Assembly (NCBI RefSeq): GCF_913773635.1
Contig: NZ_CAJYGQ010000013.1
Coordinates: forward strand, 297,973-361,972
Length of the DNA stretch: 64,000 nucleotides
Direction: 5' to 3'
From: an uncultured Mucilaginibacter sp.
GTDB lineage: Bacteria; Bacteroidota; Bacteroidia; Sphingobacteriales; Sphingobacteriaceae
Under the pieces are notes generated by a model. That model saw only the letters and a list, made by a program, of their open reading frames with translations. It was not told the DNA's origin and searched no databases. Position numbers and translations under genes: made by a program. This document shows, in pieces, positions 51,019 through 59,880 of the stretch (position 1 is its first letter; each line of letters begins with the position of its first letter).

Positions 51019-51221
51019 GTTTAATTAAATTTCTACTTGCTACGAGATGATAAGTTTTTTGGACGAAACATCACACTTCCTCTGATAGCGATATTGCCTG
51101 ATTAAGTTGCACATAATTCAAACCACCAACATTGCTTTATACAATAATTTAACTTTCCCTTAATGAAAATACAGTATATAAAGTTGGTAACATCCTATAG
51201 TTAAGCCGTTCTGTCGTCAGG

Positions 51222-51229
51222 TATATTTG
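51222..51229 (+). promoter_or_regulatory. TAnnTTTG promoter box of a secreted-protein gene
   Basis: TATATTTG is an exact match, ending 30 bases before the ATG at 51260. Confidence 0.55.
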
Positions 51230-51259
51230 GTCATATAAACCAATAATTACCAATATTTT

Positions 51260-51790
51260 ATGAAAACAGCTAAACAAATGCTATCAATGATAGCCGTGTT
51301 TTTTATTGCCCTTTTCGCGGGACAAGCAACCGGAAAATCATTTACTTTAACTACGCAAAAGCTAGGCATTCCCTACTCGTTAAGCTACATTGCCCAACAC
51401 TCAAACCATGGTGTTAATGTAAATTACGACAACGTAATTTTTCATGAAACGGCATCAGAAGGCGGCCTCTACCGCACGTTTGACTGGCATGTAACCTTCG
51501 AGCAAAATGGCGCTGTAATTGCCGAATTCTCGACCAATGACTCATCTACCAACTGGATTACTTACTCTAACACCGACGAAAAATGGAATGGCAGCACTGC
51601 TTATGTCCCGTCAGGTACCTATACGGTTAGAATTAGCGATATAAGCGGCGTTGGTAACTTTTATGAAATGTATGCCGGCGGCGTTTATGCAGGCCGCGAT
51701 ATTAACACCACCCGTGAGGATGGCGTTATGGAAGGTGTAGTTGTTGAATCATCAGGTTACATTGATGTTGGTGTTAACCGGGTTAGATAA
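51260..51790 (+). CDS. Secreted hypothetical protein
   Basis: A 176-residue protein with a signal peptide (about 1-25, ending in GQATG). The mature part is acidic to neutral, rich in Tyr, Asn, Ser and Thr, with beta-strand pattern (TFDWHVTFEQNGAVIAEF, GTYTVRISDISG) and no Cys. I do not recognise a domain; a beta-sandwich is likely. It has its own promoter box and terminator, so it is probably expressed as a single gene. Confidence 0.65.
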   Translation: MKTAKQMLSMIAVFFIALFAGQATGKSFTLTTQKLGIPYSLSYIAQHSNHGVNVNYDNVIFHETASEGGLYRTFDWHVTFEQNGAVIAEFSTNDSSTNWITYSNTDEKWNGSTAYVPSGTYTVRISDISGVGNFYEMYAGGVYAGRDINTTREDGVMEGVVVESSGYIDVGVNRVR

Positions 51791-51846
51791 TCGTAACAAT
51801 ACAGTTCCATCTGAACGTTTTTCTAATAGATTGCTGGTACACAATC

Positions 51847-51880
51847 AAAACAAATCCTGCTTTTGCGGGATTTGTTTTTT
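51847..51880 (+). terminator. Terminator of the secreted-protein gene
   Basis: A 10-bp stem (51851-51860 with 51865-51874, one G-T pair) with a TTTT loop, flanked by AAAA and TTTTTT. Confidence 0.85.
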
Positions 51881-51935
51881 ATACAGCATTCATAAACGAG
51901 GTAGTTTTTGTTATGATGCTACTTACTGGTAATAC

Positions 51936-52670
51936 ATGGCTAAAATAAAATTTCTTGAAGCTGAATGGCGTAACCTGCTTATGCTAAACTACGAGGTAGC
52001 CCCTGAGGTATTAGAGCCGTACCTACCTGCCTATACTCAGCTTGATTTATGGGAAGGAAAGGCATTGGTAAGCATGGTAGGTTTCATGTTTATGAACACG
52101 CGCGTACTAGGCATTAAATGGCCGGGGCATGTAAACTTTGAAGAAGTGAACCTGCGGTTTTACGTACGCTATTATGATGGCAGAGAATGGAAACGGGGCG
52201 CTGTATTTATAAGTGAAATAGTACCCAAACGCATCATCCCTCTTGTTGCCAACAATCTTTACAATGAGCATTATAAAGCCATGCCTATGCGGCACTCCAT
52301 TATACCAGGAGCGGATGGCCGTACAGAATACCTTTACGAATGGAAATTAAACGGGCGTTGGAACAAATTAGGTGCTATGGTTGATAATAGCTTTTTGCCT
52401 ATTGAACCCGGTAGTGCAGAAGAATTTATATTTGAACACTATTGGGGGTATAACTTAATTAATCAACAAACTACTTTAGAGTATGCTGTTGAGCATATAC
52501 CATGGGAGGTGGCACCTGTAAGCAATGCAGTGTTTGATGCAGACGTAGCCGCCCTTTACGGCAAACAGTTTGAGCTATTTCTTTCTAAAGAGCCGCAATC
52601 GTCGTTTTTTGCAAAAGGATCTGACGTTGCAGTGAGGGTTGCACAACGAATTAAAGGTGCGCCAAAATAA
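51936..52670 (+). CDS. DUF2071 (YqjF) family protein
   Basis: A 244-residue soluble protein with DUF2071 features: WRNLLMLNYEVAPEVLEPYLPAYTQLDLWEGKALVSMVGFMF near the start, EVNLRFYVRYYDGREWKRGAVFISEIVPKR in the middle, and EHYWGYNL toward the C-terminus. The family is related to acetoacetate-decarboxylase-like folds, but no function is established. It is monocistronic. No clear TAnnTTTG box was found. Confidence 0.8.
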   Translation: MAKIKFLEAEWRNLLMLNYEVAPEVLEPYLPAYTQLDLWEGKALVSMVGFMFMNTRVLGIKWPGHVNFEEVNLRFYVRYYDGREWKRGAVFISEIVPKRIIPLVANNLYNEHYKAMPMRHSIIPGADGRTEYLYEWKLNGRWNKLGAMVDNSFLPIEPGSAEEFIFEHYWGYNLINQQTTLEYAVEHIPWEVAPVSNAVFDADVAALYGKQFELFLSKEPQSSFFAKGSDVAVRVAQRIKGAPK

Positions 52671-52703
52671 TGTGCAAGTGCTAATTAGTACGAAAGATTA
52701 AAA

Positions 52704-53315
52704 TTAGTGATGACCTACAAGCGTTGCCAGCTTTTCTTTTGATACATCTAGCAGGGAAGCTATATCAGCCCGACTTGAGTTATTGGCAAGCACATGTTCA
52801 AAATCGGCAATGGCTGCTTTAAGTGCGTTTGATACCTGGTTTTTATCAAAGGATGAAAGGTGCATTTTATATACCGCATAATCACGATAGGCTAAGCCCC
52901 TGCTTTGATAATAAACATCGTCAGATTTTATAAGGATGGCCTTACCTAAATCGGCAATAGCACCTAAAAGCATTTTTTCGCGCTCGGCAGAGGTAATTTG
53001 AACATCTTTTGCCAGGTTGCTCTTTGCTTTCGAACGGAAATAATAAGCGTCTTTGTTAGTTTTATCAATGGCAATAACCTTTGAATAAGCAGTTATTGAC
53101 TTGCGGTAGTTTTCGCTGTGGAAATATGAGTAACCCAGCATCCAAAGTGCATTGGTACTGCTTGAGTCAACAATGCAAGCCTTTTCCAGCTGGCGTATGG
53201 CGGTTTTGAAGTCCTTATCCATCATGGCCTGGTAGCCTAATTTGAGATAGGCATTCTGGGCCGAACTTTCAAAAGAAACAATCAGTAAAGACAATATGAC
53301 GGACAGTCTCATCAT
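52704..53315 (-). CDS. Secreted TPR-repeat protein
   Basis: A 203-residue protein with a signal peptide (about 1-19, ending SSAQ) followed by TPR units: LKLGYQAMMDKDFKTAIRQLEKAC, NALWMLGYSYFHSENYRKSITAYSKVIAID and NKDAYYFRSKAK. It should act in the periplasm as a protein-interaction scaffold; partner unknown. A second Met at residue 2 may be the real start. It is monocistronic and divergent from lon. Confidence 0.72.
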   Translation of the reverse strand: MMRLSVILSLLIVSFESSAQNAYLKLGYQAMMDKDFKTAIRQLEKACIVDSSSTNALWMLGYSYFHSENYRKSITAYSKVIAIDKTNKDAYYFRSKAKSNLAKDVQITSAEREKMLLGAIADLGKAILIKSDDVYYQSRGLAYRDYAVYKMHLSSFDKNQVSNALKAAIADFEHVLANNSSRADIASLLDVSKEKLATLVGHH

Positions 53316-53672
53316 TTATTTACGCCGTTAAATTTGATTTAACAATACAATAACTTGTAACTAAGTCTTTTATTGTGCTTATTTTCTTATCCTGAAAAAT
53401 ATTTTTCGTGCCAACACATTTTGTGCGGCTCATGACGTTTTTACACTCACGCCGTTGGCAATTATAATAATTCATTACTAATTTCCAATATAAAATGTTT
53501 TACTATGGTTATCTGCATTAAGCATGGCAGTTTACAGGCAATTGGCATATGTATTGACAAGTAACACCGTTATGGCTTGAAATTGTATTTTTGCCAAGTT
53601 ATAAGCATATGGTCAGTGTATTGCTGACAATATGACGTTTTTACTACCATTATCATTAAGAAAGGGTATTTG
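53316..53672. other. Intergenic region upstream of lon
   Basis: 357 bases without a gene. ATGACGTTTTTAC occurs twice, at 53432-53444 and 53632-53644, exactly 200 bases apart. A hairpin GTCAG-TGTATTG-CTGAC lies in the lon leader at 53612-53628, downstream of the promoter box at 53586. There is no recognisable heat-shock element. Confidence 0.5.
53586..53593 (+). promoter_or_regulatory. TAnnTTTG promoter box of lon
   Basis: TATTTTTG is an exact match, giving a leader of about 70 bases to the ATG at 53673. Confidence 0.6.
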
Positions 53673-56156
53673 ATGAGTTTTGATCCGTTTGATTTTAAAA
53701 GTGCACTACCAATTATAAACGAAGATTCTGAGTTCTTTCCACTCATGTCATCAGAAGATGAGGAGGAAATGAATAATCAGCAAGTACCTGATGTTCTGTC
53801 TATACTTCCGCTACGCAATACGGTGTTATTCCCGGGCGTGGTTATTCCTATAACAGTAGGTCGTGATAAATCTATAAAGCTAATACGCGATGCCAATAAA
53901 GGTGATAGGCTTATTGGTGTAGTTGCCCAGCGCGATGTAAACGTTGAAGATCCTGAATTTCATCAATTACACGGCGTTGGTACAACTGCAATAATTGTTA
54001 AAATGCTGCAAATGCCCGACGGTAATACAACCGTAATATTGCAGGGTAAAAAGCGGTTTGTATTGAAAGAAGAGCTGCAAAGTTCACCCTACATTAAGGC
54101 AGCTGTAGAAGCTTTTAAAGAGGCCGATTTTAAAGACGATAAAGAATTTAAGGCTATGGTATCATCTGTAAAAGATATGGCCATGAGCATTATTCAACTA
54201 TCGCCAAACATACCTAGCGAAGCCGGCATTGCTATTAAGAATATTGAAAGCACATCGTTTTTAATAAACTTTATTGCCAGCAACATGAACGCCGATATGG
54301 AGGCTAAACAACGTTTGCTGGAAACCCCTGCCCTGCGTGACCGTGCACGCATTGTGCTTGAGCATTTGACAACCGACCTGCAGATGCTGGAGCTTAAAAA
54401 TCAGATACAAACCAAAGTGCGTACTGATTTGGATAAGCAGCAGCGCGATTACTTTTTAAATCAACAGCTTAAAACTATACAGGAAGAGTTAGGCGGCAAC
54501 ACGCCCGATTTAGAAATTGAGAACCTGCGCAACCGCTCATTTAAAAAGAAATGGAGCAAGGAAGTAAGTGATCATTTTAATAAGGAATTAGAAAAGCTGC
54601 AACGCATTAACCCGGCTGCAGCAGATTACTCGGTACAAATTAATTACCTTGAGTTATTACTTGACCTGCCCTGGAACGAGTTTACTAAAGATAACTTTGA
54701 CTTAAAACGCGCGCAAAAGGTTTTAGATAAAGACCACTTTGGCTTGGATAAAGTTAAACGCCGCATAATTGAGTATTTGGCAGTGCTTAAACTTAAGCAC
54801 GACATGAAAGCTCCTATCCTTTGCCTGGTTGGACCTCCGGGGGTTGGTAAAACTTCATTAGGGAAGTCAATTGCAAAAGCGTTAGGCCGTAAATATGTAC
54901 GCATGGCGTTGGGCGGCGTGCGTGATGAAGCCGAAATTCGCGGTCACCGCAAAACGTACATTGGCGCCATGCCGGGCCGTATTATACAATCGGTAAAAAA
55001 AGCCGGTGCTGCAAACCCTGTTTTTATCCTGGATGAAATTGACAAGGTGGGCAACGACTTCAGGGGTGATCCATCATCAGCTTTGCTGGAGGTGTTAGAC
55101 CCGGAACAAAACAGCAGCTTTTATGACCATTATGTTGAGCTTGACTTTGACCTGAGCAACGTAATGTTTATAGCCACTGCTAACTCACTAAGCACCATAC
55201 AACCAGCCCTGCTAGATCGTATGGAGATAATAGAGGTAAACGGTTACACTATTGAAGAGAAAATCGAAATAGCCAAACAACACCTGCTGCCTAAACAGCG
55301 TGATGCCCACGGCGTGAAAACCAAAGATGTTGCTATTAAGAACGACGTAATGGAGAAGGTGATTGAAGATTACACCCGCGAATCGGGCGTGCGTGGTTTG
55401 GAGAAGCAGGTTGGCTCAATTGTACGCGGCGTAGCCAAAAGCATTGCCCTTGAGGAGGAGTACAATGCCACTGTAACCAAAAAGGACGTTGAACGTTACC
55501 TAGGCCCTCCTGTATTTGATAAAGACCTGTATGAAGGCAACGATGTAGCTGGCGTAGTTACGGGCTTAGCATGGACACAGGTTGGCGGTGATATACTTTT
55601 TATTGAAGCCAGCTTGAGCCCGGGAAAAGGACGCTTAACCTTAACCGGCAGCCTGGGTGATGTAATGAAAGAATCGGCCACTATTGCACTTGCCTATTTA
55701 CGTGCGCATGCATCTTATTTTGACATCAATCCAAAGTTGTTTGATCAATGGGATGTGCACATTCACGTTCCGGCCGGCGCAACGCCTAAAGATGGCCCGT
55801 CGGCTGGTATAACGATGCTTACGGCCTTAACTTCGGCCTTTACACAGCGCAAAGTAAAACCTAACCTGGCCATGACCGGGGAGATTACACTGCGCGGCCG
55901 TGTATTGCCTGTTGGTGGTATCAAGGAGAAAATATTGGCTGCCAAACGCGCCAACATCAAAGAAATTATTCTTTGCCGCAATAACGAAAAAGATATTTTG
56001 GAGATCAAAGAAAACTACATAAAGGATCTTAAATTTCATTATGTAAAGGAGATGCGTGAGGTAATCAAATTGGCATTACTTGATGATTTGGTTGATGAGC
56101 CTATTGACCTTACTATTAAAGAAGAAGAGAAAACTGCACTTAATTACGCTGGTTAA
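53673..56156 (+). CDS. lon: ATP-dependent protease Lon
   Basis: Cytosolic protease that unfolds and degrades damaged proteins. The 827-residue protein has the N-terminal LON substrate domain (LPLRNTVLFPGVVIPI), a coiled-coil region, the AAA+ module with Walker A GPPGVGKTS (387-395) and Walker B VFILDEIDKVG, and the S16 protease domain with catalytic Ser710 in KDGPSAG and Lys753 in GGIKEKIL. The spacing of 43 residues equals that of E. coli Lon (Ser679/Lys722). It starts at ATG 53673; the TTG just before it is not needed. Confidence 0.97.
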   Translation: MSFDPFDFKSALPIINEDSEFFPLMSSEDEEEMNNQQVPDVLSILPLRNTVLFPGVVIPITVGRDKSIKLIRDANKGDRLIGVVAQRDVNVEDPEFHQLHGVGTTAIIVKMLQMPDGNTTVILQGKKRFVLKEELQSSPYIKAAVEAFKEADFKDDKEFKAMVSSVKDMAMSIIQLSPNIPSEAGIAIKNIESTSFLINFIASNMNADMEAKQRLLETPALRDRARIVLEHLTTDLQMLELKNQIQTKVRTDLDKQQRDYFLNQQLKTIQEELGGNTPDLEIENLRNRSFKKKWSKEVSDHFNKELEKLQRINPAAADYSVQINYLELLLDLPWNEFTKDNFDLKRAQKVLDKDHFGLDKVKRRIIEYLAVLKLKHDMKAPILCLVGPPGVGKTSLGKSIAKALGRKYVRMALGGVRDEAEIRGHRKTYIGAMPGRIIQSVKKAGAANPVFILDEIDKVGNDFRGDPSSALLEVLDPEQNSSFYDHYVELDFDLSNVMFIATANSLSTIQPALLDRMEIIEVNGYTIEEKIEIAKQHLLPKQRDAHGVKTKDVAIKNDVMEKVIEDYTRESGVRGLEKQVGSIVRGVAKSIALEEEYNATVTKKDVERYLGPPVFDKDLYEGNDVAGVVTGLAWTQVGGDILFIEASLSPGKGRLTLTGSLGDVMKESATIALAYLRAHASYFDINPKLFDQWDVHIHVPAGATPKDGPSAGITMLTALTSAFTQRKVKPNLAMTGEITLRGRVLPVGGIKEKILAAKRANIKEIILCRNNEKDILEIKENYIKDLKFHYVKEMREVIKLALLDDLVDEPIDLTIKEEEKTALNYAG

Positions 56157-56179
56157 CAGCATCAATTCATATTAGTAAC

Positions 56180-56206
56180 AAAAGCCGGATAGTTTGTCCG
56201 GCTTTT
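56180..56206 (+). terminator. Terminator of lon
   Basis: A 10-bp perfect stem (56180-56189 with 56197-56206) ending in CTTTTGTTATTTTT, 23 bases after the stop. Confidence 0.88.
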
Positions 56207-56234
56207 GTTATTTTTAAACACTTAATTGGCCTCA

Positions 56235-57215
56235 ATGAACTTTAAACAGTTAGCTTTTAGCTTTTTATTAGGCGCTTGTGCGCTATCATCTTCTGCGCAA
56301 ATACGAACGCAGGAATTTGGTTTCCAGTCAGACAATGATTCCTTTTTGGCGCAAGGCTCAGACAGGTACTACACCAACGGCTTATTTATTTACTACCGCC
56401 GTGGTATGGAAATTAAAACTAATGGCAAGCTGGTAAATAAAGTGTTGGGTATTGAGGTTGGCCAAAAAATATTCAACCCCATATCGGGCAGTATAAATGA
56501 TGCAAGCAACAGGCCCCAACCAAGTTATATTGACAGGCCCTTTGCCGGATACTTATATGCAGGGGCAACACTTAATTTACTATACCGCAATGAAAGCAAT
56601 TTTAAATTAGGTGCGCAGGTAGGAGTGGTTGGTCCGGCGGCAAAGGGCAAACAGGCGCAACAGATAATTCATGATACATTTGGCTTTTATGAACTAAGCG
56701 GTTGGGAATATCAGATAAGGAACACGCCTGTAATCAATTTGTCGCTTGATTATAACCGACTTTTGGTGCGTAATGAATGGGCTGATTTAACGGCCTCTGC
56801 TTACGCTAATGCAGGTACAGCGTTCAACAACGCAGGCATTGGCCCTATGGTAAGGCTGGGCAACTTTAATCAGCTATTTAATTCATACAGCACGCAAAGT
56901 ACATCAACCCGTAACGCCATTGCACCGCTGCATAAGCGCGAGTTATTCTTTTACTATAAACCTATGCTAAATGTAGTAGTGTACGATGCTACTGTGCAAG
57001 GCGCATTAATTAATAAAAAAGATGATGGTGGTAGTATGGAAATCACCAGCGAGCCAAAGCCTTTGATGCTAAGTCATCAAATTGGTGTAGGTTTTTCGGG
57101 CAAGCGCGTAAACCTTGGTTTCGAAGTTGCTGTACACAGCCGCGATGTAAAAACGCAGCGTTACAGTACACATCAATGGGGTTCACTTAACGTGGCGTAT
57201 AGATTTGGTAAGTAG
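56235..57215 (+). CDS. LpxR-family (DUF2219) lipid A deacylase-like outer-membrane protein
   Basis: A 326-residue protein with a signal peptide (about 1-21, ending SSAQ) and a beta-barrel pattern of alternating residues. The start of the mature protein has EFGFQSDNDSFLAQGSDRYYTNGLFIYYRRG, matching the LpxR family, where the early Asn/Asp and Ser belong to the active site. The C-terminus NVAYRFGK ends in a barrel strand. It may remove the 3' acyloxyacyl chain of lipid A, but activity is unproven in Bacteroidota. I use ATG 56235, not TTG 56226. Confidence 0.8.
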   Translation: MNFKQLAFSFLLGACALSSSAQIRTQEFGFQSDNDSFLAQGSDRYYTNGLFIYYRRGMEIKTNGKLVNKVLGIEVGQKIFNPISGSINDASNRPQPSYIDRPFAGYLYAGATLNLLYRNESNFKLGAQVGVVGPAAKGKQAQQIIHDTFGFYELSGWEYQIRNTPVINLSLDYNRLLVRNEWADLTASAYANAGTAFNNAGIGPMVRLGNFNQLFNSYSTQSTSTRNAIAPLHKRELFFYYKPMLNVVVYDATVQGALINKKDDGGSMEITSEPKPLMLSHQIGVGFSGKRVNLGFEVAVHSRDVKTQRYSTHQWGSLNVAYRFGK

Positions 57216-57273
57216 TTGGTAACGGAAAAAGATGCATCTGCATTGTGTGCGGGCAAATTCAATTACAATTTTG

Positions 57274-57281
57274 TATTTTTG
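57274..57281 (+). promoter_or_regulatory. TAnnTTTG promoter box of a lipoprotein gene
   Basis: TATTTTTG is an exact match, ending 31 bases before the ATG at 57313. Confidence 0.6.
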
Positions 57282-57312
57282 TCTAACAATCAACCACTTG
57301 TCACATACTAAA

Positions 57313-58053
57313 ATGAAAATATCCAACTTCACTCTTGTTACGCTCACAGCACTAATTGTTGTTTTATGTACAGCATCATGCAAAAAAGGTGAGCAAGCCA
57401 ATGATAAAACGATAAGTAAAAAAGAGTTTGCCTTGCAAATAGGTAAAAGCCTTTATCAAAGTTTCAATCAAACCGGCACTAAAGCCGTTGCATCAAGAAA
57501 AGGAACACTATCTTATACTGAGCGTTCTGTGCAACCTGCCTGCGGCTCATCAACCGACTCGGTTATTAACAGCTACATTTCATCAAACGGCTTAACCCAA
57601 ACCGTAAAAGGCTTTTTGAGGCTTACTTACCTTTGTACGGGCGGCAATAACGTTTTAAACGGATACGCACTCAGAGACAGCATCCACACCATAAAAGAAA
57701 CCGCTGCTGCACGCGAAGAAATGACCGTTAAAGAAGATTATGTTGCCTTAGGAAGCTTTGGAGCTGTTACCATCAACGGAAAGCAAAATTCGCATGTGAA
57801 GTATGACAGCAAAACCGGCGAAGCAAAGAATATTGACCAATATAACGAGTTTATCTTGCAGGATCTTTTCTTTGCACCGACAGGCTTTCAATCTGCACGC
57901 ATTCCGTATAAAGCTAAAGGCACTTACAACGGCAATAGTTTTGATTTTGAAGGATATATTCAGTTTTATTTCGATGTTAAATTTTTGGTATCAGTAGGCG
58001 GCGAAACTTATTGGGTAAACCCTGCCGACTGGAGCATTACCGAGAAGATATAG
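57313..58053 (+). CDS. Hypothetical lipoprotein
   Basis: A 246-residue exported lipoprotein: the hydrophobic signal ends in TASC with Cys23. The mature part has two Cys (PACGSS and LTYLCTGG) that may pair, and strand patterns near the end (YKAKGTYNGNSFDFEGYIQFYFDVKFLVS). I do not recognise a domain. The frame is open from 57232, but the promoter box lies within that part, so the start is ATG 57313. Confidence 0.7.
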   Translation: MKISNFTLVTLTALIVVLCTASCKKGEQANDKTISKKEFALQIGKSLYQSFNQTGTKAVASRKGTLSYTERSVQPACGSSTDSVINSYISSNGLTQTVKGFLRLTYLCTGGNNVLNGYALRDSIHTIKETAAAREEMTVKEDYVALGSFGAVTINGKQNSHVKYDSKTGEAKNIDQYNEFILQDLFFAPTGFQSARIPYKAKGTYNGNSFDFEGYIQFYFDVKFLVSVGGETYWVNPADWSITEKI

Positions 58054-58068
58054 CTAAATTAAAGTAGC

Positions 58069-58104
58069 AAAAGAGGCTCATCTGCACAGATGAGCCTCTT
58101 TTTT
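58069..58104. terminator. Bidirectional terminator
   Basis: A 12-14-bp stem (AAGAGGCTCATC with GATGAGCCTCTT, 58071-58082 with 58089-58100) lies between the lipoprotein gene (+) and arfB (-), with A- and T-runs on the two sides. Confidence 0.88.
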
Positions 58105-58135
58105 TATTAGCCTTTACGTATTTATCTATGCAATA

Positions 58136-58543
58136 CTACTCCATCCCACTTCTTCTCAATTGCTTTTTTACAGCCTGCATACGTTTAGCTTCCAACCTTT
58201 TTGCCTTGGCCTGCTTACTTACTTTTGTAGGTTTACGCACTTTTGGTATATGAAGTGCATCCTTTATAATTGCAATCATCTTATCTAAAGCCCGCTCCTT
58301 ATTCATTAATTGGCTGCGTTCTTCTTCGCTTATAATTTGTAGCTCGCCGTTTTTATTCAGCCGGTTTTGAAGTTTAGTAAACAAGCGTTCCTTCTCTTCG
58401 GGAGTAAATAACACCGAGTTTGTAATATCAAATAACAACTCAACTTTGGTTGAAACCTTGTTAACATTTTGCCCTCCCTTACCACCGCTTCGCGATGCTT
58501 TGTAGGTTATCTCCTTTTGTAAATCAGGCTTAGAAATATTCAT
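58136..58543 (-). CDS. arfB: Peptidyl-tRNA hydrolase ArfB (ribosome rescue)
   Basis: Frees ribosomes stalled at mRNA ends by hydrolysing the peptidyl-tRNA. The 135-residue protein has the GGQ motif (residues 23-25) in SGGKGGQNVNKVSTKVEL and lacks the codon-recognition domains of release factors. A Lys/Arg-rich tail (about 103-135), needed in ArfB/ICT1 to enter the empty mRNA channel, is present. It is monocistronic. Confidence 0.93.
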   Translation of the reverse strand: MNISKPDLQKEITYKASRSGGKGGQNVNKVSTKVELLFDITNSVLFTPEEKERLFTKLQNRLNKNGELQIISEEERSQLMNKERALDKMIAIIKDALHIPKVRKPTKVSKQAKAKRLEAKRMQAVKKQLRRSGME

Positions 58544-58715
58544 CGTTCAAAATTAATGTATTGATGTACATCAGCTACAACTAATAAAATGTTAATTGGG
58601 TTCTACAGCGCACTTACAAAACACGCCAATCTTATTCCTTGTCGTACCATTAATATGCTACAAGACTGTAACGCGCCCGTTTCTTTTTCACAGTTAACTT
58701 AGTTGGGTTTTTTGT

Positions 58716-58723
58716 ACCTTTAC
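58716..58723 (+). promoter_or_regulatory. Near-consensus promoter box of cmk
   Basis: TACCTTTA has one mismatch to TAnnTTTG and ends 7 bases before the ATG at 58731, so cmk mRNA would be almost leaderless. Confidence 0.5.
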
Positions 58724-58730
58724 CGCTGTA

Positions 58731-59408
58731 ATGAGCAAGAACATTGTGGTGGCTATTGACGGTTACTCGTCGTGCGGAAAAAGCACATTAGCCAAAGCCT
58801 TAGCCAAAAAACTTCACTTTATTTATGTAGACAGCGGCGCTATGTACAGGGCTGTTACCCTTTACTTTTTACGCAATAACGTTGACATTAACAATACCGA
58901 TGAAGTTGCTGAAGCTTTAAAGAACATACACCTCAATTTTCATTCGCGCGATTATCAAACCCACATTACGCTCAACGACGAGGAAGTATCTGACGAAATT
59001 CGTTTGATGCCTGTATCAACGATGGTTAGTCCTGTTTCGGCCATACGCGAGGTACGTAAAGAGATGGTTGCCCAACAACAACGAATGGGCAAATCAAAAA
59101 ATATTGTGATGGATGGCAGGGATATTGGCACTACCGTGTTCCCTAATGCACAAGTAAAGTTATTTATGACTGCCGACCCCAAAGTGCGAGCCGAACGCCG
59201 TTACAAAGAACTGCAATCAACCAATCCGGATGTTACGCTGGAGGAGATATTTGAAAACATTGCACACCGCGACTATTCAGATACTACACGAAAAGAAAGC
59301 CCTTTAATGCGGGCCGCAGATGCTATAATTCTTGATAATACCAACATTACGCCCGAAGAGCAGTTAGCCTTTGCATTAGCTAAGGTTGAACCTTTTCTTA
59401 AAAAGTAG
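58731..59408 (+). CDS. cmk: Cytidylate kinase
   Basis: Phosphorylates CMP and dCMP with ATP. The 225-residue protein has P-loop GYSSCGKST (11-19), the following DSGAMYRAVTLY that recognises the nucleotide, VMDGRDIGTTVFPNA in the NMP-bind region and the Arg-rich lid around RAERRYKEL. The last 11 bases overlap the end of the convergent dCMP deaminase gene. Confidence 0.96.
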   Translation: MSKNIVVAIDGYSSCGKSTLAKALAKKLHFIYVDSGAMYRAVTLYFLRNNVDINNTDEVAEALKNIHLNFHSRDYQTHITLNDEEVSDEIRLMPVSTMVSPVSAIREVRKEMVAQQQRMGKSKNIVMDGRDIGTTVFPNAQVKLFMTADPKVRAERRYKELQSTNPDVTLEEIFENIAHRDYSDTTRKESPLMRAADAIILDNTNITPEEQLAFALAKVEPFLKK

Positions 59409-59874
59409 CATTTTCGGTGTCAGGTGTGAACCTTACAGCCTCAACTCCAAAGCGGTTTAAAAAATCAACCCCCTCATCGCTGGGTAAGCCTTTATACAGC
59501 GCATACGAATGCTGGTAATACACTTTGGTTATACCGGCCGAGTAAATAAGCCTTGCACATGGCAAACATGGCGATAGCGTGGTATACATGGTAGCACCAT
59601 CTAACTTAGCTCCATTTTTCACCGCATAAAGTATCGTATTTTCTTCGGCGTGCAAAGCTAGTGAGCAACTTCCGCGGGCATCACGCGGGCAACCGCTTTC
59701 CGGCCACTCTTCATCGCAATTATGTGTACCCGCCGGGGGGCCGTTATATCCTACTGAAATAATGCGCGTGTCTTTAGTTAGCACCGCCCCTACCTGTGCC
59801 TTTACACAATGTGAACGCCTGGCCAGATCACCGGCCAGGTTCATAAATATTTGATTGAAAGAAAGTTTATTCAT
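59398..59874 (-). CDS. dCMP deaminase
   Basis: Zinc-dependent deaminase that turns dCMP into dUMP for dTTP synthesis. The 158-residue protein has HAE with His75 and Glu77 and the PCLPC pair Cys103/Cys106, the zinc-site pattern of the cytidine/deoxycytidylate family; the extra SHCVKAQVGAVL and NGPPAGTHNC residues match the dCMP (ComEB-like) branch. It begins 7 bases after the sugar permease stop, so it is the second gene of that transcript. Convergent with cmk. Confidence 0.88.
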   Translation of the reverse strand: MNKLSFNQIFMNLAGDLARRSHCVKAQVGAVLTKDTRIISVGYNGPPAGTHNCDEEWPESGCPRDARGSCSLALHAEENTILYAVKNGAKLDGATMYTTLSPCLPCARLIYSAGITKVYYQHSYALYKGLPSDEGVDFLNRFGVEAVRFTPDTENATF

Positions 59875-59880
59875 TATTTA

